The notes: generated by a model not told the origin, from the letters alone. Positions 53,895 through 62,907 are shown, numbered from the stretch's first letter. The stretch: 64,000 bases of DNA from Gemmatimonadota bacterium (GCA_022563595.1 JADFNB010000009.1:1-64000), one strand, 5' to 3'. Made by a program: numbers and translations.

Positions 53895-54734
53895 TTAAGG
53901 GAAAGCCAGATCGAGCCGGATATCGACGGCGGATATCGAGTGGGTGAGCGCGCCAATCGATATGTAACGCGCCCCGGCCCTGGCGTACGCCGCCGCGGTT
54001 TCGGGCACGATCCCACCTGACGCCTCGATTGCCACATCGGGACCGCACCGCTGCACCCACTCGGCGACGCGCTCCGGCGGCTGATTGTCCACCAGCAGCC
54101 GCGTGACCCCTGCCGCCAGCGCCAGGGCGAGTTCCTGTTCGGTCTCGATCTCCACCGTGACGGATACGTCCGGTGGAGCCCCGGCGATCGCCTCGCCGAG
54201 CGACCCGCGCCCGCGCCGTAGCAGGGTCCAATGGTTGTCCTTGAACAGGATCGCGTCACTGAGCGAGAGCCGGTGATTCATTCCGCCGCCCGTGCGTACG
54301 GCGTACTTCTCGAGCGCGCGCAGCCCCGGGGTCGTCTTGCGCGTATCGGTGATCTCGGTCCCCATTCCCCGGACCGCCTCCACGGCGAGCCGCGTCTGGG
54401 TGGCTATGGCCGATAACCGCTGCAGGAAGTTCAGGGCGACGCGCTCACCCGCCAGGATGATACGGGCCGGCGCCTCAACTGCGGCGACCACCCCCCCCGC
54501 CTCCACCCGATTCCCCTCGGCGATGTATTGGACGAAACCGGCCGCGGGATCGAGCTGGGCGAACACCTCGTGAGCCACCGGACCGCCCGCTACGACACAC
54601 GCCTCTTCCGCGATGAACCGGCCAAGCGCGGGGGCGTCCGCCGAATCGCCCAGCAGTGCCGTCGTGATATCGTGGCGCGCCTCATCTTCGTCGAGCGCCC
54701 GCCGGACCTCCTCTCTGCCCAACCGCTCAGCCAA
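53895..54734 (-). CDS. nadC: Nicotinate-nucleotide pyrophosphorylase
   Basis: Converts quinolinate and PRPP to nicotinate mononucleotide. 279 residues: N-terminal sandwich, GERVALNFLQRLSAIATQT, the TRKTTPGLRALEKYAVRTGGG signature block (conserved Arg and Lys residues) and HRLSLSDAILFKDNH, then the late LLVDNQPPE and EASGGIVPET. It overlaps nadA by 8 bases, so NAD synthesis is cotranscribed. Confidence 0.94.
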   Translation of the reverse strand: MAERLGREEVRRALDEDEARHDITTALLGDSADAPALGRFIAEEACVVAGGPVAHEVFAQLDPAAGFVQYIAEGNRVEAGGVVAAVEAPARIILAGERVALNFLQRLSAIATQTRLAVEAVRGMGTEITDTRKTTPGLRALEKYAVRTGGGMNHRLSLSDAILFKDNHWTLLRRGRGSLGEAIAGAPPDVSVTVEIETEQELALALAAGVTRLLVDNQPPERVAEWVQRCGPDVAIEASGGIVPETAAAYARAGARYISIGALTHSISAVDIRLDLAFP

Positions 54735-55692
54735 TCGCCAGCATCCGATCGATTGCGCGGCGGGCCCTGACGGCTATGTCGGGTGGCACCGTGACCTCGT
54801 AGCGCAGATAACGCAGCGAGTCCCGCAGTTTCTCGAGCGTGATCATCTTCATGTAGCGACACTCGGCCGACTCGGCGGCGGCGAAGAACTCCTTGTCGGG
54901 ATTCTCCTTCCGCAGCCGGTGCAGGACGCCCGTCTCCGTCGCCACCACGAAGCGCTTGGCCTCCGAAACCCGTGCACGCAGCATCATCTGCTCCGTCGAC
55001 ACGATGCGCGTGTGGTTGTCAATCTTGCCTTCGTGATTGAGGTAATAGAGTATGCTGGTGACACATCCGCACTCCGGATGTACCAGCAGCTCCGCGTCCG
55101 GCATCTCTTTCCGCTTGGTCTCGACCACATCCGGACTCAGCCCCGCGTGGACGTGACACTCGCCGAGCCAGATGTCCATCTCGCGCCCGGTCACCTCGCG
55201 CAGGTAGTTGCCCAGGAAGAAATCGGGCAGGAACATGAGCGGAACGTCACGCGGGATCGCCTCGATCACGGCAACGGCGTTCCCCGAAGTACAACAATAG
55301 TCGACCTCGGCTTTCACCTCGGCGCTGGTGTTCACATAGGCCACGACCATCCCGTCGGGATGCTTCTCGCGCCAGCGGCGCACATCCCGCGCCTGGATCG
55401 TCTCGGCGAGCGAGCATCCGGCCTTGGGATCAGGGATCAGCACCTGTTTGTCAGGATTGGCGATGACGGCCGTCTCGGCCATGAAATACACCCCGCACAG
55501 TACGATGCGCTCGGCATCGACCTCGGTGGCCTGACGCGCGAGCTTGAGCGAATCGGCGACCACATCCGCGAGGTCCTGGATGTCAGGAATCTGGTAGTTG
55601 TGCGCCAGAATCGCCGCGCCGCGCTCGGCCTTGAGCTCGAGGATCTCGTCGATCAGCGCCGTTCTGGACGTCTCCGGGATAACCGTTGTCAT
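54727..55692 (-). CDS. nadA: Quinolinate synthase NadA
   Basis: Iron-sulfur enzyme making quinolinate from iminoaspartate and DHAP. 321 residues from the ATG at 55692 (MTTVIPETSRTALIDEI). The three cluster cysteines lie in VLCGVYFMAETA (about 66), HPECGC (about 207) and the late AECRYMKM; AHNYQIPDIQD is conserved. No ribosome-binding site is visible before this ATG, and an A/T-rich TTATTTTGCTTATG directly precedes it, so leaderless translation is possible. Cotranscribed with nadC. Confidence 0.92.
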   Translation of the reverse strand: MTTVIPETSRTALIDEILELKAERGAAILAHNYQIPDIQDLADVVADSLKLARQATEVDAERIVLCGVYFMAETAVIANPDKQVLIPDPKAGCSLAETIQARDVRRWREKHPDGMVVAYVNTSAEVKAEVDYCCTSGNAVAVIEAIPRDVPLMFLPDFFLGNYLREVTGREMDIWLGECHVHAGLSPDVVETKRKEMPDAELLVHPECGCVTSILYYLNHEGKIDNHTRIVSTEQMMLRARVSEAKRFVVATETGVLHRLRKENPDKEFFAAAESAECRYMKMITLEKLRDSLRYLRYEVTVPPDIAVRARRAIDRMLAIG

Positions 55693-55861
55693 AGCATAAG
55701 CAAAATAACGAGCCAGGTACCTCGATGGGTACCCTACGAGGTCAGGTGCACTCGGAACCCCCTCACGGTCGCCGCCTTGCGGTTCGCTTGGGGTCGCTAC
55801 GACCAACTCCCCAATGGACTTCCACCCCCAAGTCAATATCCATGCTGGGCACACACAGGAA

Positions 55862-55889
55862 GGCCCCGTCGCCGGGCAACGACGGGGCC
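55862..55889 (-). terminator. Hairpin terminator upstream of nadA
   Basis: A perfect 10-base-pair stem GGCCCCGTCG/CGACGGGGCC (arms 55862-55871 and 55880-55889) with an 8-base loop. On the minus strand it follows 32 bases after the TAA of the barrel-tail remnant at 55922. There is no strong T-run on either side. Confidence 0.55.
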
Positions 55890-55921
55890 ATTTGTTGGCT
55901 CCGATGCGGAACTGTTGGGGG

Positions 55922-55996
55922 TTAGAAATTCACTTGGAGACCGAGGTTGAAGCTCGAGTTGCCGGTGGGCGTCGAGGGTAACGAGACGCTGGACTG
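55922..55996 (-). pseudogene. Remnant of an outer-membrane beta-barrel gene (C-terminal tail)
   Basis: A 24-codon stretch ends SSFNLGLQVNF and then TAA. The alternating pattern and final Phe are the recognition signal of outer-membrane beta-barrels. Upstream the frame soon becomes unlike a barrel, with no start or body, so only the tail appears to survive. A hairpin terminator at 55862-55889 follows the stop as expected. Chance resemblance cannot be excluded because it is short. Confidence 0.4.
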
Positions 55997-56039
55997 GGAA
56001 GAGCGACACTGCGGCCGAGCATGATCGAGTGTAGGCCAA

Positions 56040-56313
56040 AGCCTGTCAAGTACCGCGCGCACCCACGGGAGGGGACCGTTTCTGTCTCACATGGGTACCG
56101 GTAGCCGCTCGCCCGATCAGGCGGTCTGGTCACCGTTGCCGCAGCCGTCGCCGTGCAATATCGGGCACATGCTGGCTCCTCGATCCGGTTTACCATATCC
56201 TAGGCAGCCGAGGGTCAAGGCACAGTGCACGGGGCGGGGCGCGCAGCGTGTCGCCCCTTGCATGTGGACAACGGCGCCGCCGGCATCACGTTCACGACTG
56301 CGAGGCCAACAGC
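56040..56313. other. Non-coding gap before the antiporter gene
   Basis: Part of a gap of about 620 bases between nadA and the NhaC-type gene; the rest holds the barrel remnant and hairpin described separately. No gene, tRNA or known RNA motif was recognised here. It should contain the antiporter promoter, but no convincing -35/-10 pair was seen. Confidence 0.5.
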
Positions 56314-57729
56314 ATGCAATCGTTCGGCTGGCTATCCATCCTTCCCCCGGTCATTGCGATCGGGCTCGCGATCAAGACGAAGCAGGTCTTCCTGTCGCTC
56401 GGCCTGTTCGTCTGGCTCGGGTGGACGATCATGAACGGATGGAATCCGGTCGACGGATTGATCGAGTCGGTCGAGGTTTTCTTGACGTCCGTAACGGATC
56501 CGGACAATGCGCGTGTGCTGCTCTTCAGCGTGCTGATCGGCGCGATGATCACGTTCACGCAGGCGTCCGGCGGCATGGAGGGATTCATCCGCTGGGTGGA
56601 CAGGGCCGGGCTCGCCAAATCGAAACGCTCGGTTGGCATTCTGACGATCGTGGTGAGCATGACGGTGTTCCTCGAGTCCAACTTCGGGCTCCTGGTGTCG
56701 GGATCGGTCGCTCGCCCGCTGTTCGACAAGTGCAGGATCTCGCGTGAGAAGCTGAGCTACATCATCGACGCCACTTGCTCGCCGAAGTGCATCCTGATCC
56801 CGTTGAACGCTTGGGGAGCCTACGTCATCAGCCTGCTGGCGGCGCAGGACGTCGCCAATCCAGTCGCGCTCATGCTCGCAGTCTTGCCGTTCAACTTCTA
56901 CGCGATTCTAGCCATAGCACTGGCTGTTTTCGTCGTGCTGACGGGCTGGAACATCGGGCCGATGCGGGAAGCCGAGCGGCGCGTCACGGAGGAAGGCAAG
57001 CTCTTGCGGGACGGAGCGCGGCCCATGATGGCGTCGGAGGTGGCCGCGGCACCGCCCTTGAAAGGCGTACCGCTCCGGTCGGTGAACATGATCGCTCCCA
57101 TCGGCAGCATGGTCGCGACGGTGCCCATCGTTCTCTGGCTGACCGGCGACGGCGACATAATGGCAGGCTCCGGTTCTCAGGCCGTCCTGTGGGGCGTGAT
57201 CGTAGGGCTGCTGGTCGGTGTGGTGCTGTATCGCGCCCAAGGTATCATGACGGTGAGCGAGGCCACCGAACAGGCCATGAAGGGAATCCAGGGCCTCGTT
57301 CCCCTGGTGATCGTGCTCTCGCTCGCGTTCACCATCGGCGCCACCACACGGGCCCTTGGGACCGGCGTCTTCGTCGCCCAAGCGGCCCAAGCCACTCTCC
57401 CGACCGGCATGGTTCCGGCGCTGGTGTTCCTGCTCGCCTGTTTCATCGCCTTCTCGACAGGAACCTCGTGGGGCACCTTCGCCATCATGATTCCCATCGT
57501 GATGCCGATGGTCGAAATCCTCGGCCTCCATCCGGCACTCGCGGTGGGGGCGGCGCTGGGCGGCGGCATCTTCGGCGACCATTGCTCACCTATATCGGAC
57601 ACCACGATCGTGGCCTCGATGGCTTCCGCAACGGACCACATCGATCATGTCCGTACGCAGCTCCCGTATGCCCTGCTGGCCGCGGGTGGCGCTACCGCGC
57701 TGTTCGTGGCATTCGGGTTCGTGCTGTAG
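56314..57729 (+). CDS. NhaC-type sodium/proton antiporter
   Basis: 471 residues from the ATG giving MQSFGWLSILPPVIAIG, with about 11-12 transmembrane helices. NhaC family motifs include TFTQASGGMEGF, the LIPLNAWGAY segment, STGTSWGTFAIMIPI and the late GDHCSPISDTTIVASM, which matches the family signature closely. It probably exchanges sodium (or a carried acid anion pair) for protons across the inner membrane; substrate specificity cannot be read from sequence. Its stop lies within the first unit of the decamer repeats. Confidence 0.88.
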   Translation: MQSFGWLSILPPVIAIGLAIKTKQVFLSLGLFVWLGWTIMNGWNPVDGLIESVEVFLTSVTDPDNARVLLFSVLIGAMITFTQASGGMEGFIRWVDRAGLAKSKRSVGILTIVVSMTVFLESNFGLLVSGSVARPLFDKCRISREKLSYIIDATCSPKCILIPLNAWGAYVISLLAAQDVANPVALMLAVLPFNFYAILAIALAVFVVLTGWNIGPMREAERRVTEEGKLLRDGARPMMASEVAAAPPLKGVPLRSVNMIAPIGSMVATVPIVLWLTGDGDIMAGSGSQAVLWGVIVGLLVGVVLYRAQGIMTVSEATEQAMKGIQGLVPLVIVLSLAFTIGATTRALGTGVFVAQAAQATLPTGMVPALVFLLACFIAFSTGTSWGTFAIMIPIVMPMVEILGLHPALAVGAALGGGIFGDHCSPISDTTIVASMASATDHIDHVRTQLPYALLAAGGATALFVAFGFVL

Positions 57730-57852
57730 TAAGAGGGTGTAAGACGGTGTAAGAGGGTGTAAGACGGTGCAGGAGGGTCCTCTGACCCACCCCACCGTAT
57801 TCCACCAATCCTACCATCCTACACCATCCTACACCATCCTACACCGTCCTCC
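57729..57852. repeat. Two decamer tandem repeats in inverted orientation
   Basis: Five 10-base units (GTAAGAGGGT or GTAAGACGGT alternating, the last GCAGGAGGGT) at 57729-57778 are followed, after 25 bases, by an inverted set at 57804-57852 (units ACCATCCTAC, the last ACCGTCCTCC). The two halves can pair imperfectly over most of their length. It lies between the antiporter stop and the heme A synthase start (57878). Confidence 0.75.
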
Positions 57853-57877
57853 TCGTGACCACCTATCTTTACCCGCC

Positions 57878-58840
57878 ATGAAGATTCTACGGCCTCTTTC
57901 GGCCATCACCGCCGTCTTGGCGTTCGCGCTCGTCGCCCTTTCCCCCATCGTGCGGATTACCGGTTCCGGGCTGGGGTGTGGCGACGACTGGCCCCTCTGT
58001 AACGGCCGGATCATTCCGCCGCTCGACAACCTCGAGGTCATGATCGAATGGGGGCACCGCCTGGCCGCCGTATTGGTCAGTGTGCTCGTCGTCGCGGTCG
58101 CGGCACTCGCTTGGCTCGGGCGGCGTGAGACGGGGATCGGCGGACGGGGCGGAGTCCTGACCCCGGCGATCCTCGGTGTTCTCCTGCTGGTTTCCCAGAT
58201 ACTGCTCGGCGCCGTGACAGTCTGGCTCGAACTCCCGACCTGGGTTGTGGTGCTCCACATGAGCAACGCGTTGGCCTTGCTCGCCGCCGTCTTGGTGGTC
58301 ACGTTCCGCGCCTTTTCCCTTGGGGTTCCCACGCCCGATCACCCGCCCTCGGGCCGCGCCCGACGGACCGCCTTGGCGGCACTGGGTCTCGGTGGCGCGG
58401 CGCTGCTGCTGGGCGCGCTCACGGCCAACATGGACGCCGGTATGGCCTGCGGCGGGTTTCCCCTGTGCAGCGGATCGTTCTGGCCGACCGGTGGCGGGGG
58501 CGGCAGGTTGGCGCACGTGCACTGGGTGCACCGGCTAGTGGCCTACGCACTCTTCTTTCAGCTAGCGGTCGTCGTAGTGGTGTGGCGCCGGAGAGGTGAA
58601 CCGGCAGGCGTACAGCGTGCGGCATGGCTGGCGCTCGGCGTACTGGTCGCTCACGTGGTCGTCGCCGCCACGATGGTCATCCAGCTGTTGCCGATGCCGC
58701 TCAGGACGGCTCACGCGGCGCTGGGAGCCCTGGTGTGGACGGTGCTGGTCTACCTGGTGTGGGCGTCCGCCTCCGGCGCGCGGGGCGCGGCTCCCCACAC
58801 GCGCGACGCCACTGGGCAGCCCTGGGTGGAGCCGTCCTAG
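57878..58840 (+). CDS. ctaA: Heme A synthase (COX15/CtaA family)
   Basis: 320 residues from the ATG giving MKILRPLSAIT. Eight transmembrane helices in two four-helix halves. Heme-ligating histidines lie in MIEWGHRLAAVL, VVLHMSNALALL, HVHWVHRLVAY and RTAHAALGAL, and the paired Cys motifs GLGCGDDWPLC and GMACGGFPLC fit the two homologous halves. Converts heme O to heme A for cytochrome oxidase; cofactor partners are not nearby. Its TAG and that of the convergent M24 gene share the palindrome CTAG. Confidence 0.92.
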   Translation: MKILRPLSAITAVLAFALVALSPIVRITGSGLGCGDDWPLCNGRIIPPLDNLEVMIEWGHRLAAVLVSVLVVAVAALAWLGRRETGIGGRGGVLTPAILGVLLLVSQILLGAVTVWLELPTWVVVLHMSNALALLAAVLVVTFRAFSLGVPTPDHPPSGRARRTALAALGLGGAALLLGALTANMDAGMACGGFPLCSGSFWPTGGGGGRLAHVHWVHRLVAYALFFQLAVVVVVWRRRGEPAGVQRAAWLALGVLVAHVVVAATMVIQLLPMPLRTAHAALGALVWTVLVYLVWASASGARGAAPHTRDATGQPWVEPS

Positions 58841-60012
58841 CCCCGAACGATCAGCGTCGATTGGGGCGAGGCGGGCGTCACGGTCGCGCCGTCGTCTTCC
58901 ATCACCACGTTCACCTCGCTTCGCACCCCGAATCGACCGGCGAGATAGACGCCCGGCTCCACAGAGAACCCGATGCCCGGCAGCAGAACCCGGACGTCGT
59001 TCGTCTCGTAGCTGTCCAGATGAGGACCGCAGCCGTGCAGCTCGATGTCGATCGAGTGCCCTGTGCGGTGCACGAACGCCTCGCCGTACCCCCGCTCGGC
59101 GATGAGGTCGCGCGCCGCCACGTCGAGCACCGCTCCCGTAACGGCTTCGCCCGCGGCCAGGCCCGCGCGTAGCCGCTCGATGACGGCATCGCGCGCATCG
59201 CGCACCGTCTCCCACACCGTCACCACCTCGTCCGGAGGGGTGCTTCCCGCGAACGCCATCCAGGTCTGATCGGCGAATACCGTCTCCAGGGAACGTCCCC
59301 CCCACAGGTCGAGCAGCACGACCGCGTTCTCCTGCAAGACGGCGTCATCACCCTCACACGGCTCGTAGTGGGGGTTCGCCGCGTTGGGCCCGAACGCCAC
59401 GATGGGCGGGTGGTCGGTGGTGAGTCCCGCTCGTTCCATGCGCTCCAGCACGCGCTGTTGGACCGCATGCTCCCGGGCGCTACCCACCTCGACTACTACT
59501 TCCGTAAGCGTGATGCGGGCGATCTCGGCCAGCGCTTCGGCGGCGGCAAAGTGGTCCTCCCGCTCGCGCGGCGACCAGCGGGCGGCGAAGAGCGTCACCA
59601 GCTCGGCCGACGACTCGACGTGACCACCGAGGCGCTCGATGAGCTGCACGACACCCATCGGCACCCGGTCGAGATACGGTACGCCGTCGTCCGGGGAGAC
59701 CTCCATGGCGAGCTTACGGCCGCGGACAACCTCGCCCAGGTTGTGATGGAGTTCCTCCCACGCGGCGTAGGCGCGGATCTCCCCTGGGAACCCCTCCAGC
59801 GGTTGAAGCTCGATTCGATGGGCCACGGCGACCGGAGCACCATCCGCAGGAAGCAGTACGAAGAGCCGCCGCGTCGCCATACCTCCGATCCCGAGCACCC
59901 GCGCGGCGATGGGGTTCATCCCGTGGAAATCGTAGAGCAGCCAACCGTCGAGCGCCCGCTCGCGCAGCGCCCGCCGGACCTCTTCCAGCTCGATCCGAGC
60001 CAACACGCTCAT
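58837..60012 (-). CDS. M24 family metallopeptidase (Xaa-Pro dipeptidase/aminopeptidase-like)
   Basis: 391 residues from the ATG at 60012, which overlaps the V4R gene by 4 bases. N-terminal creatinase-like domain, then the pita-bread fold with all five metal ligands in order: two Asp in LLDLWGGRSLETVFADQTW, His in VHRTGHSIDIELHG, Glu in SVEPGVYL and Glu in RSEVNVV. Presumably a dinuclear cytosolic peptidase for Xaa-Pro bonds; substrate not provable. Confidence 0.9.
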   Translation of the reverse strand: MSVLARIELEEVRRALRERALDGWLLYDFHGMNPIAARVLGIGGMATRRLFVLLPADGAPVAVAHRIELQPLEGFPGEIRAYAAWEELHHNLGEVVRGRKLAMEVSPDDGVPYLDRVPMGVVQLIERLGGHVESSAELVTLFAARWSPREREDHFAAAEALAEIARITLTEVVVEVGSAREHAVQQRVLERMERAGLTTDHPPIVAFGPNAANPHYEPCEGDDAVLQENAVVLLDLWGGRSLETVFADQTWMAFAGSTPPDEVVTVWETVRDARDAVIERLRAGLAAGEAVTGAVLDVAARDLIAERGYGEAFVHRTGHSIDIELHGCGPHLDSYETNDVRVLLPGIGFSVEPGVYLAGRFGVRSEVNVVMEDDGATVTPASPQSTLIVRG

Positions 60013-60683
60013 GCTGCGGCTTCCTCCTCGCACCCCGGTTCGGGCGCCGCCCGCCAGACACAGGCGCGCTCCCCGCGTGTCCGACACGCGACGTGAAACA
60101 ACGCACCATCGAAGTCGGTCAGTAGCCGCAGCATCTCGGCCAACCCTGCACCATAGAAGGCGCAGGCCATACCGCTCTCCGTTGCCCGCGCGGAGGGCGC
60201 GTCTTCCACGGTGGCGTCCGCAATCCCATCAGCCCGGCGCAGCGTTGCCCCGAAGACGGTCCGGGCGGTGCGCTGCGCCAGCGTGAATCCGGCTCGATTC
60301 CTCAACGCCTGCGGCAGTACGTGCAGCAACCCCGGAATCCGTCGACCGGCCCGGTTCACCGCGTGGCGCCCCGCCCGCCGTCCGGCATCCGAGAAAACCA
60401 GTTCGGCGTCGTGTCGGCGGCCGATCAGTCGCAACAGCGCGATCAACTCTTCGGCCGCAACCCGGCCCCGGCTCCGCGCGAGCGCGGCGAGCCGGTCGAT
60501 CTGAACGGCAACCGTTCGACTCATCCCAAGCCGCTTCGTCGAGAGATCTTCGTGGTACTCCTGGAACTCATCCGGGGTCGGCTCGTCCAATCCCTGCACC
60601 GCCTCCAGCAGCGCGAGCGAGAGCAAGGGATGGACTCCGGAACCGTAGATCGTGTTCACGCGATGTGTGTATTGGGAACTCAC
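60009..60683 (-). CDS. V4R-like domain protein of unknown role
   Basis: Given here from the GTG at 60683 (224 residues); an ATG 15 codons upstream is possible, and no clear ribosome-binding site decides between them. The C-terminal half resembles the V4R (4-vinyl reductase) fold: LVFSDAGRRAGRHAVN, then AFYGAGLAEMLRLL and HVACRTRGERACVWRA, where the paired Cys residues fit the family pattern. V4R proteins bind small molecules or hydrocarbons and regulate partners, so it may be a ligand sensor. Cotranscribed with the M24 peptidase; divergent from the ECF sigma gene. Confidence 0.65.
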   Translation of the reverse strand: MSSQYTHRVNTIYGSGVHPLLSLALLEAVQGLDEPTPDEFQEYHEDLSTKRLGMSRTVAVQIDRLAALARSRGRVAAEELIALLRLIGRRHDAELVFSDAGRRAGRHAVNRAGRRIPGLLHVLPQALRNRAGFTLAQRTARTVFGATLRRADGIADATVEDAPSARATESGMACAFYGAGLAEMLRLLTDFDGALFHVACRTRGERACVWRAAPEPGCEEEAAA

Positions 60684-60792
60684 GAGGGCGCAACTTACCC
60701 CGGGGTAACGTCCGGGGCCAGTAGGCATTGCGCCAAGCAGGTCGCCTGGTAATTCTACAGGACTACCTCACCGTCGCCTGGAGCCCACATAG

Positions 60793-61359
60793 GTGTCACA
60801 GTCACACGACGAACGCCGGCGCGGCTTCGAGAGGGAAGCGCTTCCACACCTCGACGCAGTCTATCGGGTCGCTCTACGGCTGTCGGGTGACCCGGCTCAG
60901 GCGGAGGATCTCGCGCAGGAAACCATGCTCAAGGCGTTCCGCTCTTGGCACCAGTATCAACAGGGCACCAACGCGCGGGCGTGGCTGCTCACTATCCTGC
61001 GCCACACGTTCATCAACGCCTACCGCCAGAAGAAGAACCGGCCGGCGTCGGTGGACCTATCCGAGATCGAGGAGTTCACCGTTTTCCATGATGTCCAGGA
61101 CACCGACCCTGAGGGCACGTTCTTCGATCAGATCATCGACGACGAAGTTCTCAGAGCAATCGACTCGCTCCCCGATGAGTTCCGCGAAACCGTGGTGCTA
61201 TCCGATGTGGAGAGCCTGTCGTACGCGGAGATCGCCGAGGTGACGGGGGTCCCGGTAGGTACGGTCAAGTCGCGCCTGTATCGCGGGCGGCAGATCCTGC
61301 AGAGGCAGCTGTACGAGTACGCCGTGGAAATGGGCTATCTCAGGCGTTCGGCCACATGA
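60793..61359 (+). CDS. ECF-type RNA polymerase sigma factor
   Basis: 188 residues starting at GTG. Region 2 is HLDAVYRVALRLSGD with AEDLAQETMLKAFRSWH and the -10-binding helix ARAWLLTILRHTFINAYR; region 4 is LPDEFRETVVLSDVESLSYAEIAEV with the helix-turn-helix GVPVGTVKSRLYRGRQIL. It overlaps the anti-sigma gene by 4 bases, which is the normal control arrangement. It probably responds to an envelope or redox cue. Confidence 0.92.
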   Translation: MSQSHDERRRGFEREALPHLDAVYRVALRLSGDPAQAEDLAQETMLKAFRSWHQYQQGTNARAWLLTILRHTFINAYRQKKNRPASVDLSEIEEFTVFHDVQDTDPEGTFFDQIIDDEVLRAIDSLPDEFRETVVLSDVESLSYAEIAEVTGVPVGTVKSRLYRGRQILQRQLYEYAVEMGYLRRSAT

Positions 61360-61622
61360 ACGACCAGCCAACGCCGGTCAACTGCCAAGAGGCGGCCGAC
61401 CGCCTCTACGAGTACCTCGACGGCGAACTCACGCCCGAGATCGAACTGGCCGTGCGCGCCCACATAGCAAAATGCGCCCCCTGCTTCAAGCGCTTCGACT
61501 TCGAGGAGACGTTCCTCCGGTTCCTCGCGGCTCGGATTCGGTCCCAAGGCGCCCCACCCGAGCTGAAGCGACGCATCCTGGAGTCTCTCTTTTCCGATTC
61601 GGATCTGCCGGAGCGGGAGTGA
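61356..61622 (+). CDS. Zinc-binding anti-sigma factor (RsrA/ZAS type)
   Basis: 88 residues. The ZAS motif HIAKCAPC (His-x3-Cys-x2-Cys) and an earlier NCQEAADRL Cys form a likely zinc site, with no transmembrane helix. Such soluble ZAS proteins hold an ECF sigma factor until redox or thiol stress releases it. Cotranslated with the sigma gene upstream (ATGA). Confidence 0.9.
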   Translation: MNDQPTPVNCQEAADRLYEYLDGELTPEIELAVRAHIAKCAPCFKRFDFEETFLRFLAARIRSQGAPPELKRRILESLFSDSDLPERE

Positions 61623-61695
61623 GCACGCGGCTGTGGGCCACCACGGCGCCGGTGCCCGCCGGAGCGGGTCGTGGGCACCGTCCGGCGGCAGGATC

Positions 61696-62901
61696 ATGAA
61701 ACCGCACGATGTGATTGTCGTTGGTGCCGGCCCGGCGGGCAGCGCCGTCGCAACCCTCCTGGCGGAGCGCGGGATCGATGTCGTGTGCCTCGACCGCGCC
61801 ACCTTCCCGCGTCCCAAACCGTGTGCCGAGTACCTGAGTCCCGAAGCGGGCCGTGTGCTCGCGCGCCTCGGCGTGCTGACCGCCTTGAGACGTGAGCCCC
61901 ACGAGCGGCTCGTCGGTATGCGCATTACCAGCCCCGACGGAACCGCGTTCGTGGGCCGGTTCGCCGGAAACCATGGGCACCGTGGCTTCTCCAACTACGG
62001 ACTCGCACTACCGCGCGAGCTGCTCGACGCGCACCTCGTGCGCGCGGCGGAACGGAGCGGCGCCGTGATCTACGAGGGTACCGCGGTGGAGGCGCTGGAG
62101 CGGGACCCGGACGGCACTGTCCGGGTCCGCATTCGTAGCGGCAATCGCCGCGAGTCACTCCGCGCGCGACTTGTCGTCGGTGCCGACGGACTCAACTCTC
62201 GGGTGGCGAGCTGGCTCGGCACCGTCCGGCACGGCACACGTAGATGCATCGCGCTGGTCACACACATGAGCGCCGTCGAAGGAATGACAGACGTCGGCGA
62301 GATGCACGTGGCTCGCGGTGGATACGTAGGGCTCGCGCCCATCGGCTCGGGAATCACCAACGTGGCCGTGGTGGCCGATGTGAACAGCCTTCCGTGTCGC
62401 GGGACGCCCAAGCTGCTGTTCGAGCGGCTGCTGGGGCGCTTCCCGGCGGTCGCCGAACGCTTGGCGGGCGGCCGCCGGCTCACACCGGTGCGCGGAGCCG
62501 GTCCGTTCGCGCGATGGACGAGCCGGGCGACCGGCGACGGTGTGATGCTCGTGGGGGATGCGGCGGATTTCTACGACCCATTTACCGGCGAAGGGATCTA
62601 CGCAGCGCTTCACGGCGCAGAGCTGGCGGCCGCACGTGCGGAACAGGGACTCGTGACGGGGAGGCTGGCGGCGCGGGATCTCGCCGCCTACGATCGCGAT
62701 CGCCGCAAGGCGTTCGGCGGAAAGTGGGTCCTCGAGCGGGTGATCGCAGCGGCCGTCGCCACACCCATACTGTTCAACCACTTGGCGCGACGGCTCAGCG
62801 CCCGCGCTGCCTTGGCCGACCTGCTGGTCGGAGTCGCCGGCGATATCGTAGAGCCTTCCCGGGTTCTCCGCCCGGGGTTCCTCTGGCAACTGGTTTGGTG
62901 A
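61696..62901 (+). CDS. Geranylgeranyl-reductase-family FAD-dependent oxidoreductase
   Basis: 401 residues from the ATG at 61696 with AGGA just upstream. N-terminal FAD motif DVIVVGAGPAGSAVATLL, then RATFPRPKPCAEYLS, which is typical of the family, and the late GDAADFYDPFTGEGIYAAL. These enzymes reduce double bonds in isoprenoid or polyketide-derived lipids or hydroxylate aromatics. It starts a run with a flavin reductase and a methyltransferase; the product is unknown. A general flavoprotein monooxygenase is the alternative. Confidence 0.82.
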   Translation: MKPHDVIVVGAGPAGSAVATLLAERGIDVVCLDRATFPRPKPCAEYLSPEAGRVLARLGVLTALRREPHERLVGMRITSPDGTAFVGRFAGNHGHRGFSNYGLALPRELLDAHLVRAAERSGAVIYEGTAVEALERDPDGTVRVRIRSGNRRESLRARLVVGADGLNSRVASWLGTVRHGTRRCIALVTHMSAVEGMTDVGEMHVARGGYVGLAPIGSGITNVAVVADVNSLPCRGTPKLLFERLLGRFPAVAERLAGGRRLTPVRGAGPFARWTSRATGDGVMLVGDAADFYDPFTGEGIYAALHGAELAAARAEQGLVTGRLAARDLAAYDRDRRKAFGGKWVLERVIAAAVATPILFNHLARRLSARAALADLLVGVAGDIVEPSRVLRPGFLWQLVW

Positions 62902-62907
62902 GTTCTC

